This document shows, one piece after another, positions 45,387 to 53,381 of a DNA stretch of 64,000 nt (within the stretch, counting starts at the first letter, position 1; each line of letters begins with the position of its first letter). This stretch comes from Sphingomonadales bacterium (GTDB taxonomy: Bacteria; Pseudomonadota; Alphaproteobacteria; Sphingomonadales; Sphingomonadaceae). The position numbers and the translations under genes are program-made. The DNA lies in the NCBI GenBank assembly GCA_016721875.1, contig JADKHG010000001.1, positions 186,001-250,000 of the forward strand, given 5' to 3'. The notes under the pieces were generated by a model. The model was not told the DNA's origin. It did no database searches and saw nothing but the letters and a program-made list of their open reading frames with translations.

Positions 45387-45788
45387 ATGTGGGAGATTAG
45401 CTGGATCGCGGTGATTGCGGCAACAATTATAGCCTTTGTCGTAGGTGGGCTGTGGTATGGACCACTTTTTCTCAAACCATGGCAACGCGAAGCAGGCATT
45501 AGCGACGCAGACATGCAGCGGCGCCATCCTGCCAAAGTATTTGGCGGTGCGATCCTTCTGCAACTGTTCGCTGCCTATTTCATGGGCCATGTTTTTGCGA
45601 CCTATGGCGGACTGTCTGTGATCTCGACCATTTTGACGGCACAGGGTATCGCGCTTGCCTTCATCGTCACTGCGCTTGGCGTAAATTATCTGTTCGCGGG
45701 ACGATCGCTCAAACTGTTTCTGATTGATGCAGGCTATTATTTGGTCACCTACACGCTGATGGGTGTAGCCTTCGCTTATCTAGGCTGA
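45387..45788 (+). CDS. DUF1761 membrane protein (first of tandem pair)
   Basis: 133 residues from ATG 45387, after GAGGGGT. Four hydrophobic segments; DUF1761 signature WYGPLFLKPWQREAG and ALGVNYLFAGRSLKLFLIDAGYY. Paralogue of the next gene, 13 bp downstream, with the same layout. Function unknown. Confidence 0.88.
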   Translation: MWEISWIAVIAATIIAFVVGGLWYGPLFLKPWQREAGISDADMQRRHPAKVFGGAILLQLFAAYFMGHVFATYGGLSVISTILTAQGIALAFIVTALGVNYLFAGRSLKLFLIDAGYYLVTYTLMGVAFAYLG

Positions 45789-45801
45789 GAAAGGACGAAA
45801 T

Positions 45802-46206
45802 ATGGCCAATGTAAATCTGCTCGCGATATTGATCGCAGCCGCCAGCGGCTTTCTGGTCGGTGGTATCTGGTACGGGCCTTTGTTCGGCAAAGCGTGGCAA
45901 GCCGAAATTGGCTTGTCCGACGACCAGCTGAAAAATTCGAACATGCTGAAAATCTATGGAACCACCTTTCTTTTCAGCTTGTTGTCTGCGGTATTTCTCG
46001 GCCATTTGCTCGCGCATTTCCCCGATGCAGATTTCAGGCGGGTGATGATGATTTCGACCGGCATTGCGCTGGCCTTTGTCGGCCCGGCGATTGGCACCAA
46101 CTATTTGTTCGGACGCAAATCGGGCAAGTTGTTCGCGATTGATGCCGGCTATTGGCTGGTTTTCTATGCCGCGATGGGTTTGGTGTTCGCGCTTTTGGGG
46201 GCTTAG
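45802..46206 (+). CDS. DUF1761 membrane protein (second of tandem pair)
   Basis: 134 residues. Same pattern as its upstream neighbour: GIWYGPLFGKAWQAEIGLSDD, then GTNYLFGRKSGKLFAIDAGYWL near the C-terminus. Four hydrophobic helices. The pair is probably a local duplication co-expressed from one promoter. Its stop overlaps the convergent LytM gene end by four bases. Confidence 0.88.
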   Translation: MANVNLLAILIAAASGFLVGGIWYGPLFGKAWQAEIGLSDDQLKNSNMLKIYGTTFLFSLLSAVFLGHLLAHFPDADFRRVMMISTGIALAFVGPAIGTNYLFGRKSGKLFAIDAGYWLVFYAAMGLVFALLGA

Positions 46207-47243
46207 CTGCGCGCAGGCAATTTGGTCAGCGGATCTAGCGGCTTCCTATCCTTGCGAATTTCGAAATGCAGTTGCGGGGTATCGACATAGCCGGTGTCCC
46301 CGACGCCGCCGAGCAACTGCCCACGCTTTATCCGGTCGCCGCGCGCGACATTGATTGTCCCCAAATGGCCATAGGCAGTCACCCAACCACCGCCATGGTC
46401 GATCAACACCAGCCCGCCATAAACCCCGATTTCATTGCCCGCATAGGCAACCACGCCGTCGCCAGCGGAAGCAACCGGTGCGCCTTCACCAGCGCCGATG
46501 TTAATGCCGTCATTCACCCGCCCGCCGCCTTGGCTGCCATAACGCGATACGAGCGTGCCATTGACGGGCCAGCCAAAGGCTCCGGCAAAATTGGCCGCGA
46601 TCGGAGGAAGTGCTGGCAAACTCGCTTGTGCGGGCTGACCACCGGTGACGATGTCGTCAATGTTGAGCGAAAAGGAGGCAGCGCGCTGTTCGGGCGACGG
46701 CTCACCTGTCACCGGCACCGCAGCCGCCCCGTCGGGAAGGCGCAGATTCTGCCCCACTTGCAACACATAGGGCGGCGGCAATTTGTTGAGCGAGACCACA
46801 TCCGTCCAGGACACGCCATAGGCGCGGGCAATGGCGATGCCAGTCTCGCCCGCGCCCACGCGGTGGAAAAGGCCGCCGGGAATGTTCAGCCTTTGCCCTG
46901 CCTTCAGCATATAGGGCGGAGTGAGGCCATTGGCCTCGGCAATTGCCGTCGCCCCGGCGCCGCTTTTGTTGGCGATGGCGAACAGACTATCGCCCGGCTG
47001 GACGATATAGACCGCTGCATCGACCCGCCGCGCATTATTCTGCACCGCCGCCGGGCTCCAGCTCGGCGTCTCCTCGACAATCTCGCGTTCGGGGACAATC
47101 ACCGGTGCGCGCGGGTTTGCGGTGGCATCAACATCGGGGTTTTCCGAAGAGGAGCCGGAACGGATGCGATAATCCTCACCGCCGCGCGGTATGCATCCGG
47201 ACGCCAGCGCCGATGCCGTCAAAACGATCAGCAAACTGCGCAT
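46203..47243 (-). CDS. LysM-LysM-LytM envelope lipoprotein (NlpD-like)
   Basis: 346 residues. Lipobox LASGC (Cys17). Two LysM units: YIVQPGDSLFAIANKSGAGA...LKAGQRLNIPG and RVGAGETGIAIARAYGVSW...LQVGQNLRLPDG. C-terminal M23/LytM domain (residues about 225-346). The usual zinc site HxGxD is replaced by VNDGINIG, while HFEIRKD is kept, so the domain is probably inactive and acts as an amidase activator as in NlpD/EnvC. Next to surE and serS, where NlpD usually sits; the usual pcm gene is missing. Confidence 0.88.
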   Translation of the reverse strand: MRSLLIVLTASALASGCIPRGGEDYRIRSGSSSENPDVDATANPRAPVIVPEREIVEETPSWSPAAVQNNARRVDAAVYIVQPGDSLFAIANKSGAGATAIAEANGLTPPYMLKAGQRLNIPGGLFHRVGAGETGIAIARAYGVSWTDVVSLNKLPPPYVLQVGQNLRLPDGAAAVPVTGEPSPEQRAASFSLNIDDIVTGGQPAQASLPALPPIAANFAGAFGWPVNGTLVSRYGSQGGGRVNDGINIGAGEGAPVASAGDGVVAYAGNEIGVYGGLVLIDHGGGWVTAYGHLGTINVARGDRIKRGQLLGGVGDTGYVDTPQLHFEIRKDRKPLDPLTKLPARS

Positions 47244-47265
47244 CGCCCTATCCCCCCAAATTGCC

Positions 47266-48030
47266 CTATTTAAATGCCGCCTCCAGCGTGGCGAGCGATG
47301 GGCGGTGCGTCAAGTCCAGTTGCAACGGCGTTACCGAAATATAACCGTCATCGACCACTTCAAGGTCGGTGTCGTGCCCCGATGTATGTTCAACCCCGTG
47401 CAGCCCGAACCAGTAATAATCATAACCACGCGGGTCGGTGCCTTTGACAATCGAACCGCGGCTATAGTCATGAAAGCCTTGGCGCACGACCTGCACACCC
47501 TTGACTTCATGCCCCGGAATGGGCGGGAAGTTGACATTGACCAGAGTGCGCGGCGCGAATTCCATGGCGATCAGCGGCGCCAGCACCTTTGCCCCCCAGC
47601 TTTCGGCAGCGGCAAAGGGCACTGCATCGGCCATGCCTTCGCGGCTATACACCTGACTCAGCGCAATCGCGCGAACCCCGGCAAGCGCGCCTTCCATCGC
47701 CGCAGAAACCGTACCCGAATAGGTAATATCATCGCCCAGATTGGCCCCGCGATTGACGCCCGAAAGCACAACATCGGGCCGCGCGTCCTTCATGATCACT
47801 CCCAATGCCATCATCACTGAATCGGTCGGGGTGCCGCTGACCGAATAATGCTGGTGACCATGTTCGCGGATACGTACTGGGCGGGTCAACGTGAGCGAAT
47901 GCCCAGCGCCTGAATTTTCCTCGCCGGGTGCGACGATCCAGATATCGTCGCTGAATTCACGCGCAATTTTTTCGAGAACCTTGAGCCCGGGAGCGTGGAC
48001 GCCATCGTCGTTGGTAAGGAGGATTCGCAT
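47266..48030 (-). CDS. surE: 5'/3'-nucleotidase SurE
   Basis: 254 residues. Survival protein E: metal-dependent nucleotidase/exopolyphosphatase. N-terminal metal motif ILLTNDDGVHAPGLKVL (D8, D9), then GEENSGAGHSLT and SGVNRGANLGDDITYSGTVSAAMEG. Gene order serS-surE-LytM factor on the minus strand is conserved in alphaproteobacteria. A palindromic repeat lies between surE and serS. Confidence 0.96.
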   Translation of the reverse strand: MRILLTNDDGVHAPGLKVLEKIAREFSDDIWIVAPGEENSGAGHSLTLTRPVRIREHGHQHYSVSGTPTDSVMMALGVIMKDARPDVVLSGVNRGANLGDDITYSGTVSAAMEGALAGVRAIALSQVYSREGMADAVPFAAAESWGAKVLAPLIAMEFAPRTLVNVNFPPIPGHEVKGVQVVRQGFHDYSRGSIVKGTDPRGYDYYWFGLHGVEHTSGHDTDLEVVDDGYISVTPLQLDLTHRPSLATLEAAFK

Positions 48031-48050
48031 TCAAAAATTCCGTTCAATTC

Positions 48051-48142
48051 AACACCGTAGTGCTGAGTCTGTCGAATCACGCTCATCAGCGTTGCGCTAC
48101 ATCTGCTACGCGCCCTTCGACAAGCTCAGGGCTACGGTTGTG
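48051..48142. repeat. Palindromic repeat between serS and surE
   Basis: Left arm 48052-48076 (ACACCGTAGTGCTGAGTCTG...) and right arm about 48115-48141 (CTTCGACAAGCTCAGGGCTA...) form a long imperfect palindrome. The core CCTTCGACAAGCTCAGG is a common repeat word in sphingomonads and differs from the 16945 family. Confidence 0.75.
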
Positions 48143-49414
48143 TTAAGGGCGCAAGGTTTCCACCCCACCCATATAAGGCACCAAAACCTCAGGCACCCGC
48201 ACACTGCCGTCGGCCTGCTGATAATTTTCCAGCACCGCGACTAATGTACGGCCAACCGGCAAACCAGAGCCATTCAGCGTGTGGACAAAACTTGTCCCCT
48301 TTCCTTCAGCGGGCCGATAGCGCGCATTCAGCCGCCGCGCCTGCCAGTCGCCAATATTCGAACAGCTCGAAATCTCGCGATATTGCCCTTGTCCCGGCAA
48401 CCATACCTCAAGGTCATAAGTCTTGCGCGCGTTGCCCATATCGCCCGTGCACAGGATGATCTTGCGATAATGCAACCCCAACGCCTGCAACGCCGATTCG
48501 GCGGCGGCGGTCATCCGTTCATGTTCGGCAGCACTGTCTTCGGGACGGGTGATTGAGACCAGTTCGACCTTTTCAAACTGGTGCTGCCGGATCAGCCCCT
48601 TGGTATCGCGCCCAGCCGCCCCGGCTTCTGACCGAAAACAGGCCGTCAACGCGGTCAGCCGGATCGGCAAAACAGCCTCATCCAAAATCTGCTCGCGTAC
48701 CGAATTGGTCAGAGACATTTCTGCCGTCGAAATCAGCCAACGGCCATCAGTGGTCTGGAATAGATCCTCGGCAAATTTGGGGAGCTGACCGGTGCCATAG
48801 GCCGCTTGCGTGTTGATCATATAAGGCGTGACGCATTCGGTATAGCCGTTCACCTGCGTCTGGTGATCGACCAGAAACTGCCCGATAGCGCGGTTCAAGC
48901 GGGCAATCTGCCCGCGCATGAAGGAAAAGCGGGCGCCCGCCATCGCGACGCCGGTTTCAAAATCGAGCCCCAGAGCGGGGCCAATGTCGCTATGTTCGCG
49001 GGGGGCGAAATCGAAATGCGGCTTCTCGCCCCATTTTGACAATTCCACATTGTCATTCTCATCGGCACCATCGGGAACATCGTCGAACGGCAGGTTGGGC
49101 AAGACAGCAAGGAGATTATGCAACTCTTCGCCAAGCGCGCGCTCTTGTTCTTCAAGCGCCGGCAACCGGTCTTTCAAAGCGCCAACCTCGGCCTTCAGCG
49201 CCTCGGCAGTCGCGGTGTCGCCTTTGCCCTTAGCGGCGCCAATTGCCTTTGACGCTTCATTGCGGCGGGCCTGCCCGTCCTGCAATTCGGTGAGAACAGC
49301 GCGACGACGTTCGTCCAGATCGACGATCAACCCGGCAACAGGCTCTGCCCCACGGCGCGCCAGTGCTGCGTCGAAGGCTGCTGGATTTTCACGGATAAGC
49401 TTTAAGTCATGCCT
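48143..49414 (-). CDS. serS: Seryl-tRNA synthetase, start codon reads AGG
   Basis: Class II synthetase charging tRNA-Ser. N-terminal coiled-coil arm (ARRNEASKAIGAAKGKGDTATA), motif 2 TACFRSEAGAAGRDTKGLIRQHQFEKVEL, motif 3 NGSGLPVGRTLVAVLENYQ. The family start MHDLKLIREN aligns so that the first codon is 49414-49412, but the sequence there is AGG, followed in frame by HDLKLIRENPAAFDAALARRG. From here the protein is 423 residues, as expected. The next in-frame start (TTG 49330) would cut 28 residues off the conserved N-terminus; ATT at 49420 is another rare option. A single substitution or a small deletion is likely. Confidence 0.9.
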   Translation of the reverse strand, partial: RHDLKLIRENPAAFDAALARRGAEPVAGLIVDLDERRRAVLTELQDGQARRNEASKAIGAAKGKGDTATAEALKAEVGALKDRLPALEEQERALGEELHNLLAVLPNLPFDDVPDGADENDNVELSKWGEKPHFDFAPREHSDIGPALGLDFETGVAMAGARFSFMRGQIARLNRAIGQFLVDHQTQVNGYTECVTPYMINTQAAYGTGQLPKFAEDLFQTTDGRWLISTAEMSLTNSVREQILDEAVLPIRLTALTACFRSEAGAAGRDTKGLIRQHQFEKVELVSITRPEDSAAEHERMTAAAESALQALGLHYRKIILCTGDMGNARKTYDLEVWLPGQGQYREISSCSNIGDWQARRLNARYRPAEGKGTSFVHTLNGSGLPVGRTLVAVLENYQQADGSVRVPEVLVPYMGGVETLRP

Positions 49415-49464
49415 GGCAATGGCCTATGCCGAGCCGCGCCGCAACGCGCAAGCCCGCACAAACG

Positions 49465-49490
49465 AAAAGGGCGGCCCGAAGACCGCCCCC
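49465..49490 (-). terminator. Rho-independent terminator for the Ser/Gly repeat protein gene
   Basis: On the minus strand GGGGCGGTCTTCGGGCCGCCC followed by TTTTCG, about 25 bases past the stop at 49515. A classic GC stem with TTCG-type loop. Confidence 0.8.
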
Positions 49491-49514
49491 TCAACATATC
49501 GGAGCCTTCCGATT

Positions 49515-50879
49515 TCAGGCCGCTTCGGCCATTTTCTGTTTCTTCGCATTGCGACGGCGGGCAAAGAGGCCTGCCGCTGCCGCACCGAAGAGGAGCACCA
49601 TCGGTGGAGCGGGGACATCGGTTCCGCCGCTTGAGCCGCCCGAACTTCCGCCGTTCGAGCCGCCGCTGCTGCTCGATGAGGAAGAGGATGAGCTGCTCGA
49701 GGAAGACGAACCGCTTGACGATCCCGAGGAGCCCGAAGAACCCGACGATCCGGTCGAACCACCAAAGCTGGACGAACCACCTGAAGAGCCGCTCGACGAA
49801 CTCGATGAGCTGGACGACGAAGACGAAGACGACGACGACGACGACGAGCCGCTGCTGCCACCCGAGCTTCCGCTCGAACCGCTGCTGCCGCTTGATCCGC
49901 CGCTACCGCCCGATCCGCCGCTGCTATGGCCGCCGCTGCTTCCGTCGCCACCGCTGCTGTGTCCACCACTGCTGTGTCCACCACTGCTGTGGCCGCCGCT
50001 GCTGTGTCCACCACTGCTATGACCGCCGCTGCTGTGTCCACCACTGCTGTTGCCGCCATTGCTGCCACCGCTGCTACCCGAGCTGGACGAGGATGAGCTG
50101 CTCGATGAAGAACTGCTCGACGATGAAGAGCTGGATGAGCTGGTGCTGACGCCACCTGTTGATGTGGATACACCACCGGTCGAAGTTGAGACGCCGCCGG
50201 TAGAGGTCGAAACACCACCGGTCGAAGTGCTGACGCCGCCGGTCGAGGTCGAAACGCCGCCTGTGGAGGTCGAAGTCGAGACGCCGCCGGTCGAGGTGCT
50301 GACGCCGCCTGAGGTGCTGGATGTGCTGGTCGAACCGCCGGTGCTGGTGAACCCGCCCGTGCTGGTTGATCCACCTGTGCTGGTGAAGCCGCCGGTGCTG
50401 GTCGAACCTGAAGAGGTCGACGAGATGACTACGCTGCCGCCACCGCTGCTTCCGCCGCCACCACCGCCGAAGAAACCTCCGAAGAAGCCGCCACCGCCGC
50501 CGCCAAATCCGCCGCCGCCACCGAGGACAACGGGAACGCCGCCGCCGCCGAAATCACCCTGAGGCATTGGCGGGGGAGGAGCATAAGGCATCGGCATAGG
50601 AGGCATGGGCACGCCACCCTGGCTCGCCACAGTAACCGTTCCCGGCGTGCAAGCCGTGGTCACAGTGCGCGTCACCTTGCGGATACGCTTGACCTTGCGG
50701 ACAGGCGCTTTGCGCGCAATCTTGCGGGCTTTCCACTTTTTGGGTGCTGCTTTCTTGGCATAGCGCACTTTCTGCACCTGCGCAGGCGGCGAATCCGCTA
50801 CCTGAACAGCACCAGCCCCCATCAAAGCACCGCCACATGTGCATGCGCACAATTTTGCCAAAGCCATGCGTACCGACAT
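49515..50879 (-). CDS. Ser/Gly-repeat surface protein with VPAP/PEP-CTERM-like tail
   Basis: 454 residues of very low complexity. In order: signal-like N-terminus (MSVRMALAKLCACTCGGALM), a basic segment (residues about 42-70, KKAAPKKWKARKIARKAPVR), Pro/Met-rich and poly-Gly stretches, TSTGG/VSTSTGG heptad-like repeats, poly-Ser, GGHSS pentapeptides, more Ser/Gly tracts, then VPAPPM, a hydrophobic helix (VLLFGAAAAGLFA) and RRR. The end matches the PEP-CTERM/VPxPA type of exosortase sorting signal: short motif, one helix, basic cluster. Probably exported and anchored, perhaps glycosylated on Ser/Thr. No exosortase gene is in the window. Confidence 0.75.
   Translation of the reverse strand: MSVRMALAKLCACTCGGALMGAGAVQVADSPPAQVQKVRYAKKAAPKKWKARKIARKAPVRKVKRIRKVTRTVTTACTPGTVTVASQGGVPMPPMPMPYAPPPPMPQGDFGGGGVPVVLGGGGGFGGGGGGFFGGFFGGGGGGSSGGGSVVISSTSSGSTSTGGFTSTGGSTSTGGFTSTGGSTSTSSTSGGVSTSTGGVSTSTSTGGVSTSTGGVSTSTGGVSTSTGGVSTSTGGVSTSTGGVSTSSSSSSSSSSSSSSSSSSSSSGSSGGSNGGNSSGGHSSGGHSSGGHSSGGHSSGGHSSGGHSSGGDGSSGGHSSGGSGGSGGSSGSSGSSGSSGGSSGSSSSSSSSSSSSSSSSSSSGSSGGSSSFGGSTGSSGSSGSSGSSSGSSSSSSSSSSSSSSSGGSNGGSSGGSSGGTDVPAPPMVLLFGAAAAGLFARRRNAKKQKMAEAA
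49811..50340. repeat. Codon-level tandem repeats inside the surface protein gene
   Basis: Three repeat types: a GAC/GAA trinucleotide run near 49811-49851 (poly-Ser on the coding strand), 15-bp units such as CCACCACTGCTGTGT repeated about seven times between 49920 and 50050 (GGHSS), and units of about 21 bp near 50155-50335 (VSTSTGG). All units are multiples of three, so copy changes keep the frame. Confidence 0.85.
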
Positions 50880-51281
50880 AGTCTTAGACCTTTTCCCTTG
50901 CTGCGAACCGTTTCCCTACCCGACATGGGTTAAAATTGTGGTTCACCGATTGAGTGACATGGCCAGATGTCTGGCGCCCCTGCAACGCTATTAACCCTAT
51001 TCGCGGCGGCTAGACAAAAAACATCTGGCAATTCCAAGCCAAATTCAGGCAAACGTCCCGAACTGACACTATTTGTCAGTCCAAACGTTAACCGCAGCCG
51101 AACTTGGCGTTGGCACCGCGTACGAATTTGTCGATCGAGCAATGCCGTTTATCGAGCGATAACGCCTGACTGCTTTTGCTGCTTGTGAACGCCGTACCCC
51201 CCGTCTATAGCGCCGCCCGAGAGACCCGACGGGTTCCGAATCCCGACCCGGCGAAACGGACAACGAGGTGGAGACATCTTT
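50880..51281. other. 402-bp divergent intergenic region with a palindrome
   Basis: Lies between the minus-strand surface protein and dksA. A perfect inverted repeat ACTGACA-CTATT-TGTCAGT is at 51062-51080. No ORF over 60 codons reads convincingly as a protein. dksA is preceded by a GAGGTGGAGA ribosome-binding site near 51265-51274. Confidence 0.55.
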
Positions 51282-51746
51282 ATGGGCCCTGGTGCCAGTA
51301 CGGACAAAATTTCCGATACAATCAATGGTTTGAACGACGATGTCGATCCAGGCTATGTGCCTTCAGACGACGAACCGTTTATGAGCGAACGGCAATTGCG
51401 CTATTTTGAGCGCATGCTGAACAAATGGCGTGAAGACATATTGGAAGAATCACGCGGCACGCTGAACCAGCTTCAGGACGGCCCGATCCGCGAACCTGAT
51501 TTGAACGACCGAGCATCAAGCGAAACCGATTGGGGTATCGAGCTGCGCACCCGCGACCGGCAGCGCAAACTGATTGCCAAAATCGATGCGGCTCTGCGGC
51601 GGATACACGAAGGCGAATATGGCTATTGCCAGGTCACCGGCGAGCCAATCTCGCTTGCTCGCCTGCGTGCCCGCCCAATCGCCACAATGACGCTTGAGGC
51701 GCAGGAACGCCACGAGCGGCAGGAACGGGTTTCGCGCGACGATTGA
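51282..51746 (+). CDS. dksA: DksA/TraR-family RNA polymerase-binding factor
   Basis: 154 residues, starting MGPGASTDKISDTINGLNDD. Binds the RNA polymerase secondary channel and works with ppGpp in the stringent response. The coiled coil includes the tip motif LNDRASSETDW (Asp-x-Ala). The C-terminal zinc finger is degenerate: EYGYCQVTGEPISLARLRARP has only one cysteine instead of four, a form common in alphaproteobacteria. Monocistronic, with its own long upstream region. Confidence 0.95.
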   Translation: MGPGASTDKISDTINGLNDDVDPGYVPSDDEPFMSERQLRYFERMLNKWREDILEESRGTLNQLQDGPIREPDLNDRASSETDWGIELRTRDRQRKLIAKIDAALRRIHEGEYGYCQVTGEPISLARLRARPIATMTLEAQERHERQERVSRDD

Positions 51747-51758
51747 TGCTAGACCCAC

Positions 51759-51781
51759 GAGGCAGGCCTCAACCCTGCCTC
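51759..51781. terminator. Hairpin between convergent dksA and M48 protease
   Basis: GAGGCAGG (51759-51766) pairs with CCTGCCTC (51774-51781) around a 7-base loop. No long T-run follows, so it is a weaker terminator, possibly bidirectional. Confidence 0.55.
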
Positions 51782-51794
51782 GCATCCAAAGCCG

Positions 51795-53288
51795 TCAATA
51801 AGTAACGATCTTCACCTTTTGCCCCACCTTGACCGTGGCGGTCCCAGAAAGACCATTCAACGCGCGGAAACGTTCGGTCTGCAATGACTTATAGGCCATT
51901 TTCGCGGCTAGCGTTGCGACGGTGTCATTCTTTGCAACCTTCACCACCTGCAACTTGCGCGGTTTTACGGCAGCAGCTTCAGCCTGGGTAATCCGCGATA
52001 CGCTTTTGAACATCGTGTCAAAGGGTGACGTGTTCACAGGATTGATTGCGGTGAAATGAAATGCCTGATTCGTCGCGAATTCATAGGCATAGACAGTCAC
52101 CCGCACCTGCCCCTGCTGCGTCTGCACATCGGCGGTGGAGGAAAAGGCGGGAATGCCGTTGACCGTCGTTTCGGTGATCGCACTGGGTGTAATCTGCTGA
52201 TTTTCGCCCGCAATCGCCTTGAAGGCCGCAGCAACATAGGCGGTCTTGTCGCCGCTATAGGCTGCGGTTTGGAATAATGCCTTGCCGCCGCTACCGTTGA
52301 CCTGCACCGCCGACGAACTGTTTGCCATGCCATAGCCTGTTGGCACCGAGAATTTCAGTTTCAGCACCGGATGGATGAAATCCTGCCCCTCGATCACACC
52401 TTCCTTGGGGTCGTCATCAAACAACGTGCCGTTGATCGCAGTGTAATGTGCACCGGCGTTGCGCACGCTGCTCTTTGGATATTTGGCGGCCCCTGTGGCC
52501 GCACGCGCGACTCGCTTGGCCGGGTCGGGGTGGGTGCTGGCCCATTCAGGCATTGGCCCGCCCAGATGTCCGGGAGCCGCATGGTCAACCTTCGCCTGAA
52601 GAGCCAGCGAGGGCATCATCGCCGCCAGTGCAAGTGGATCATAGCCCGCTTTGCTGAGATATTGGATGCCCAAATCGTCGGCTTCTTCCTCTTGTTTGCG
52701 CGAGTAAGACAGCGAAAACAGCTGCGCGACGGTGCCAGAATATTCTTTAGCAAATCCCCCTAATGCTCCGATCAACCCGCCATTATCGCCTAAAACTGCG
52801 CCAAGAATCGTACCGCCGACCCCAAGAATGCTTGCCAATCGAGCATTACTCTGCCGCTTCTTGCTGTGCCTCGCGCCGGTATGCCCGACTTCATGCCCCA
52901 ACACACCCGCCATTTCGGCTTCGCTGTTGCACAAGGCGACCAATTGGCGGGTGATGTAAACATAGCCGCCTTCAATAGCGAAGGCGTTGTTCACCGGCGA
53001 ATTCAACAGTGTGACAGTGAAATCACTTTCTTTAGCTGCCAGTCCCGACTGGAAAGCGATCTTCTTACCGACGCGAACAACATAGGAGGTCTGCGGGCTT
53101 TCCCACGCGCCGCCAAATTCCTTCATAATTTCCGGATGATATTTGGCGCCGGTCGCCTTTTCTTTCTCAGTGAAAAATTTGGGCGCGGCGGGTGCTTTTG
53201 CCTTTTTGGCGGCAAAAGCAGATTCGGGTGAGCCGCTCGCAAAAAGCATGGCGGTGGCGGCTGTGGCAAGAAAAAGCGATTTGCGCAT
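51795..53288 (-). CDS. M48 family metalloprotease with C-terminal LysM-like domain
   Basis: 497 residues. Signal peptide (MRKSLFLATAATAMLFASGS). Zinc protease motif GHEVGH (HExxH) near residue 132, third ligand Glu in QEEEADDLGIQYL, as in BepA/LoiP-type periplasmic proteases that act in outer-membrane quality control. A middle domain (KLKFSVPTGYGMANSSSAVQ) and a C-terminal LysM-like unit (KNDTVATLAAKM...VKVGQKVKIV) follow. No BepA-type TPR repeats are obvious. Confidence 0.92.
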   Translation of the reverse strand: MRKSLFLATAATAMLFASGSPESAFAAKKAKAPAAPKFFTEKEKATGAKYHPEIMKEFGGAWESPQTSYVVRVGKKIAFQSGLAAKESDFTVTLLNSPVNNAFAIEGGYVYITRQLVALCNSEAEMAGVLGHEVGHTGARHSKKRQSNARLASILGVGGTILGAVLGDNGGLIGALGGFAKEYSGTVAQLFSLSYSRKQEEEADDLGIQYLSKAGYDPLALAAMMPSLALQAKVDHAAPGHLGGPMPEWASTHPDPAKRVARAATGAAKYPKSSVRNAGAHYTAINGTLFDDDPKEGVIEGQDFIHPVLKLKFSVPTGYGMANSSSAVQVNGSGGKALFQTAAYSGDKTAYVAAAFKAIAGENQQITPSAITETTVNGIPAFSSTADVQTQQGQVRVTVYAYEFATNQAFHFTAINPVNTSPFDTMFKSVSRITQAEAAAVKPRKLQVVKVAKNDTVATLAAKMAYKSLQTERFRALNGLSGTATVKVGQKVKIVTY

Positions 53289-53381
53289 AACTTATCCTTC
53301 CGGAAATCCAGATTGTCCGGATAGCATGATTATACGAGGACGCGCGTAAAATTTTGCCCGGACCGGACAACGAATTGGCGT

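Noticed and set aside
49426..50562. Two long plus-strand frames rich in Pro, Glu and Asp (PPLLPP, EEDELL)
   Set aside because: They are antisense to the Ser/Gly repeat gene; the repeats keep the opposite strand open. The minus strand has a ribosomal start region, a sorting tail and a terminator.
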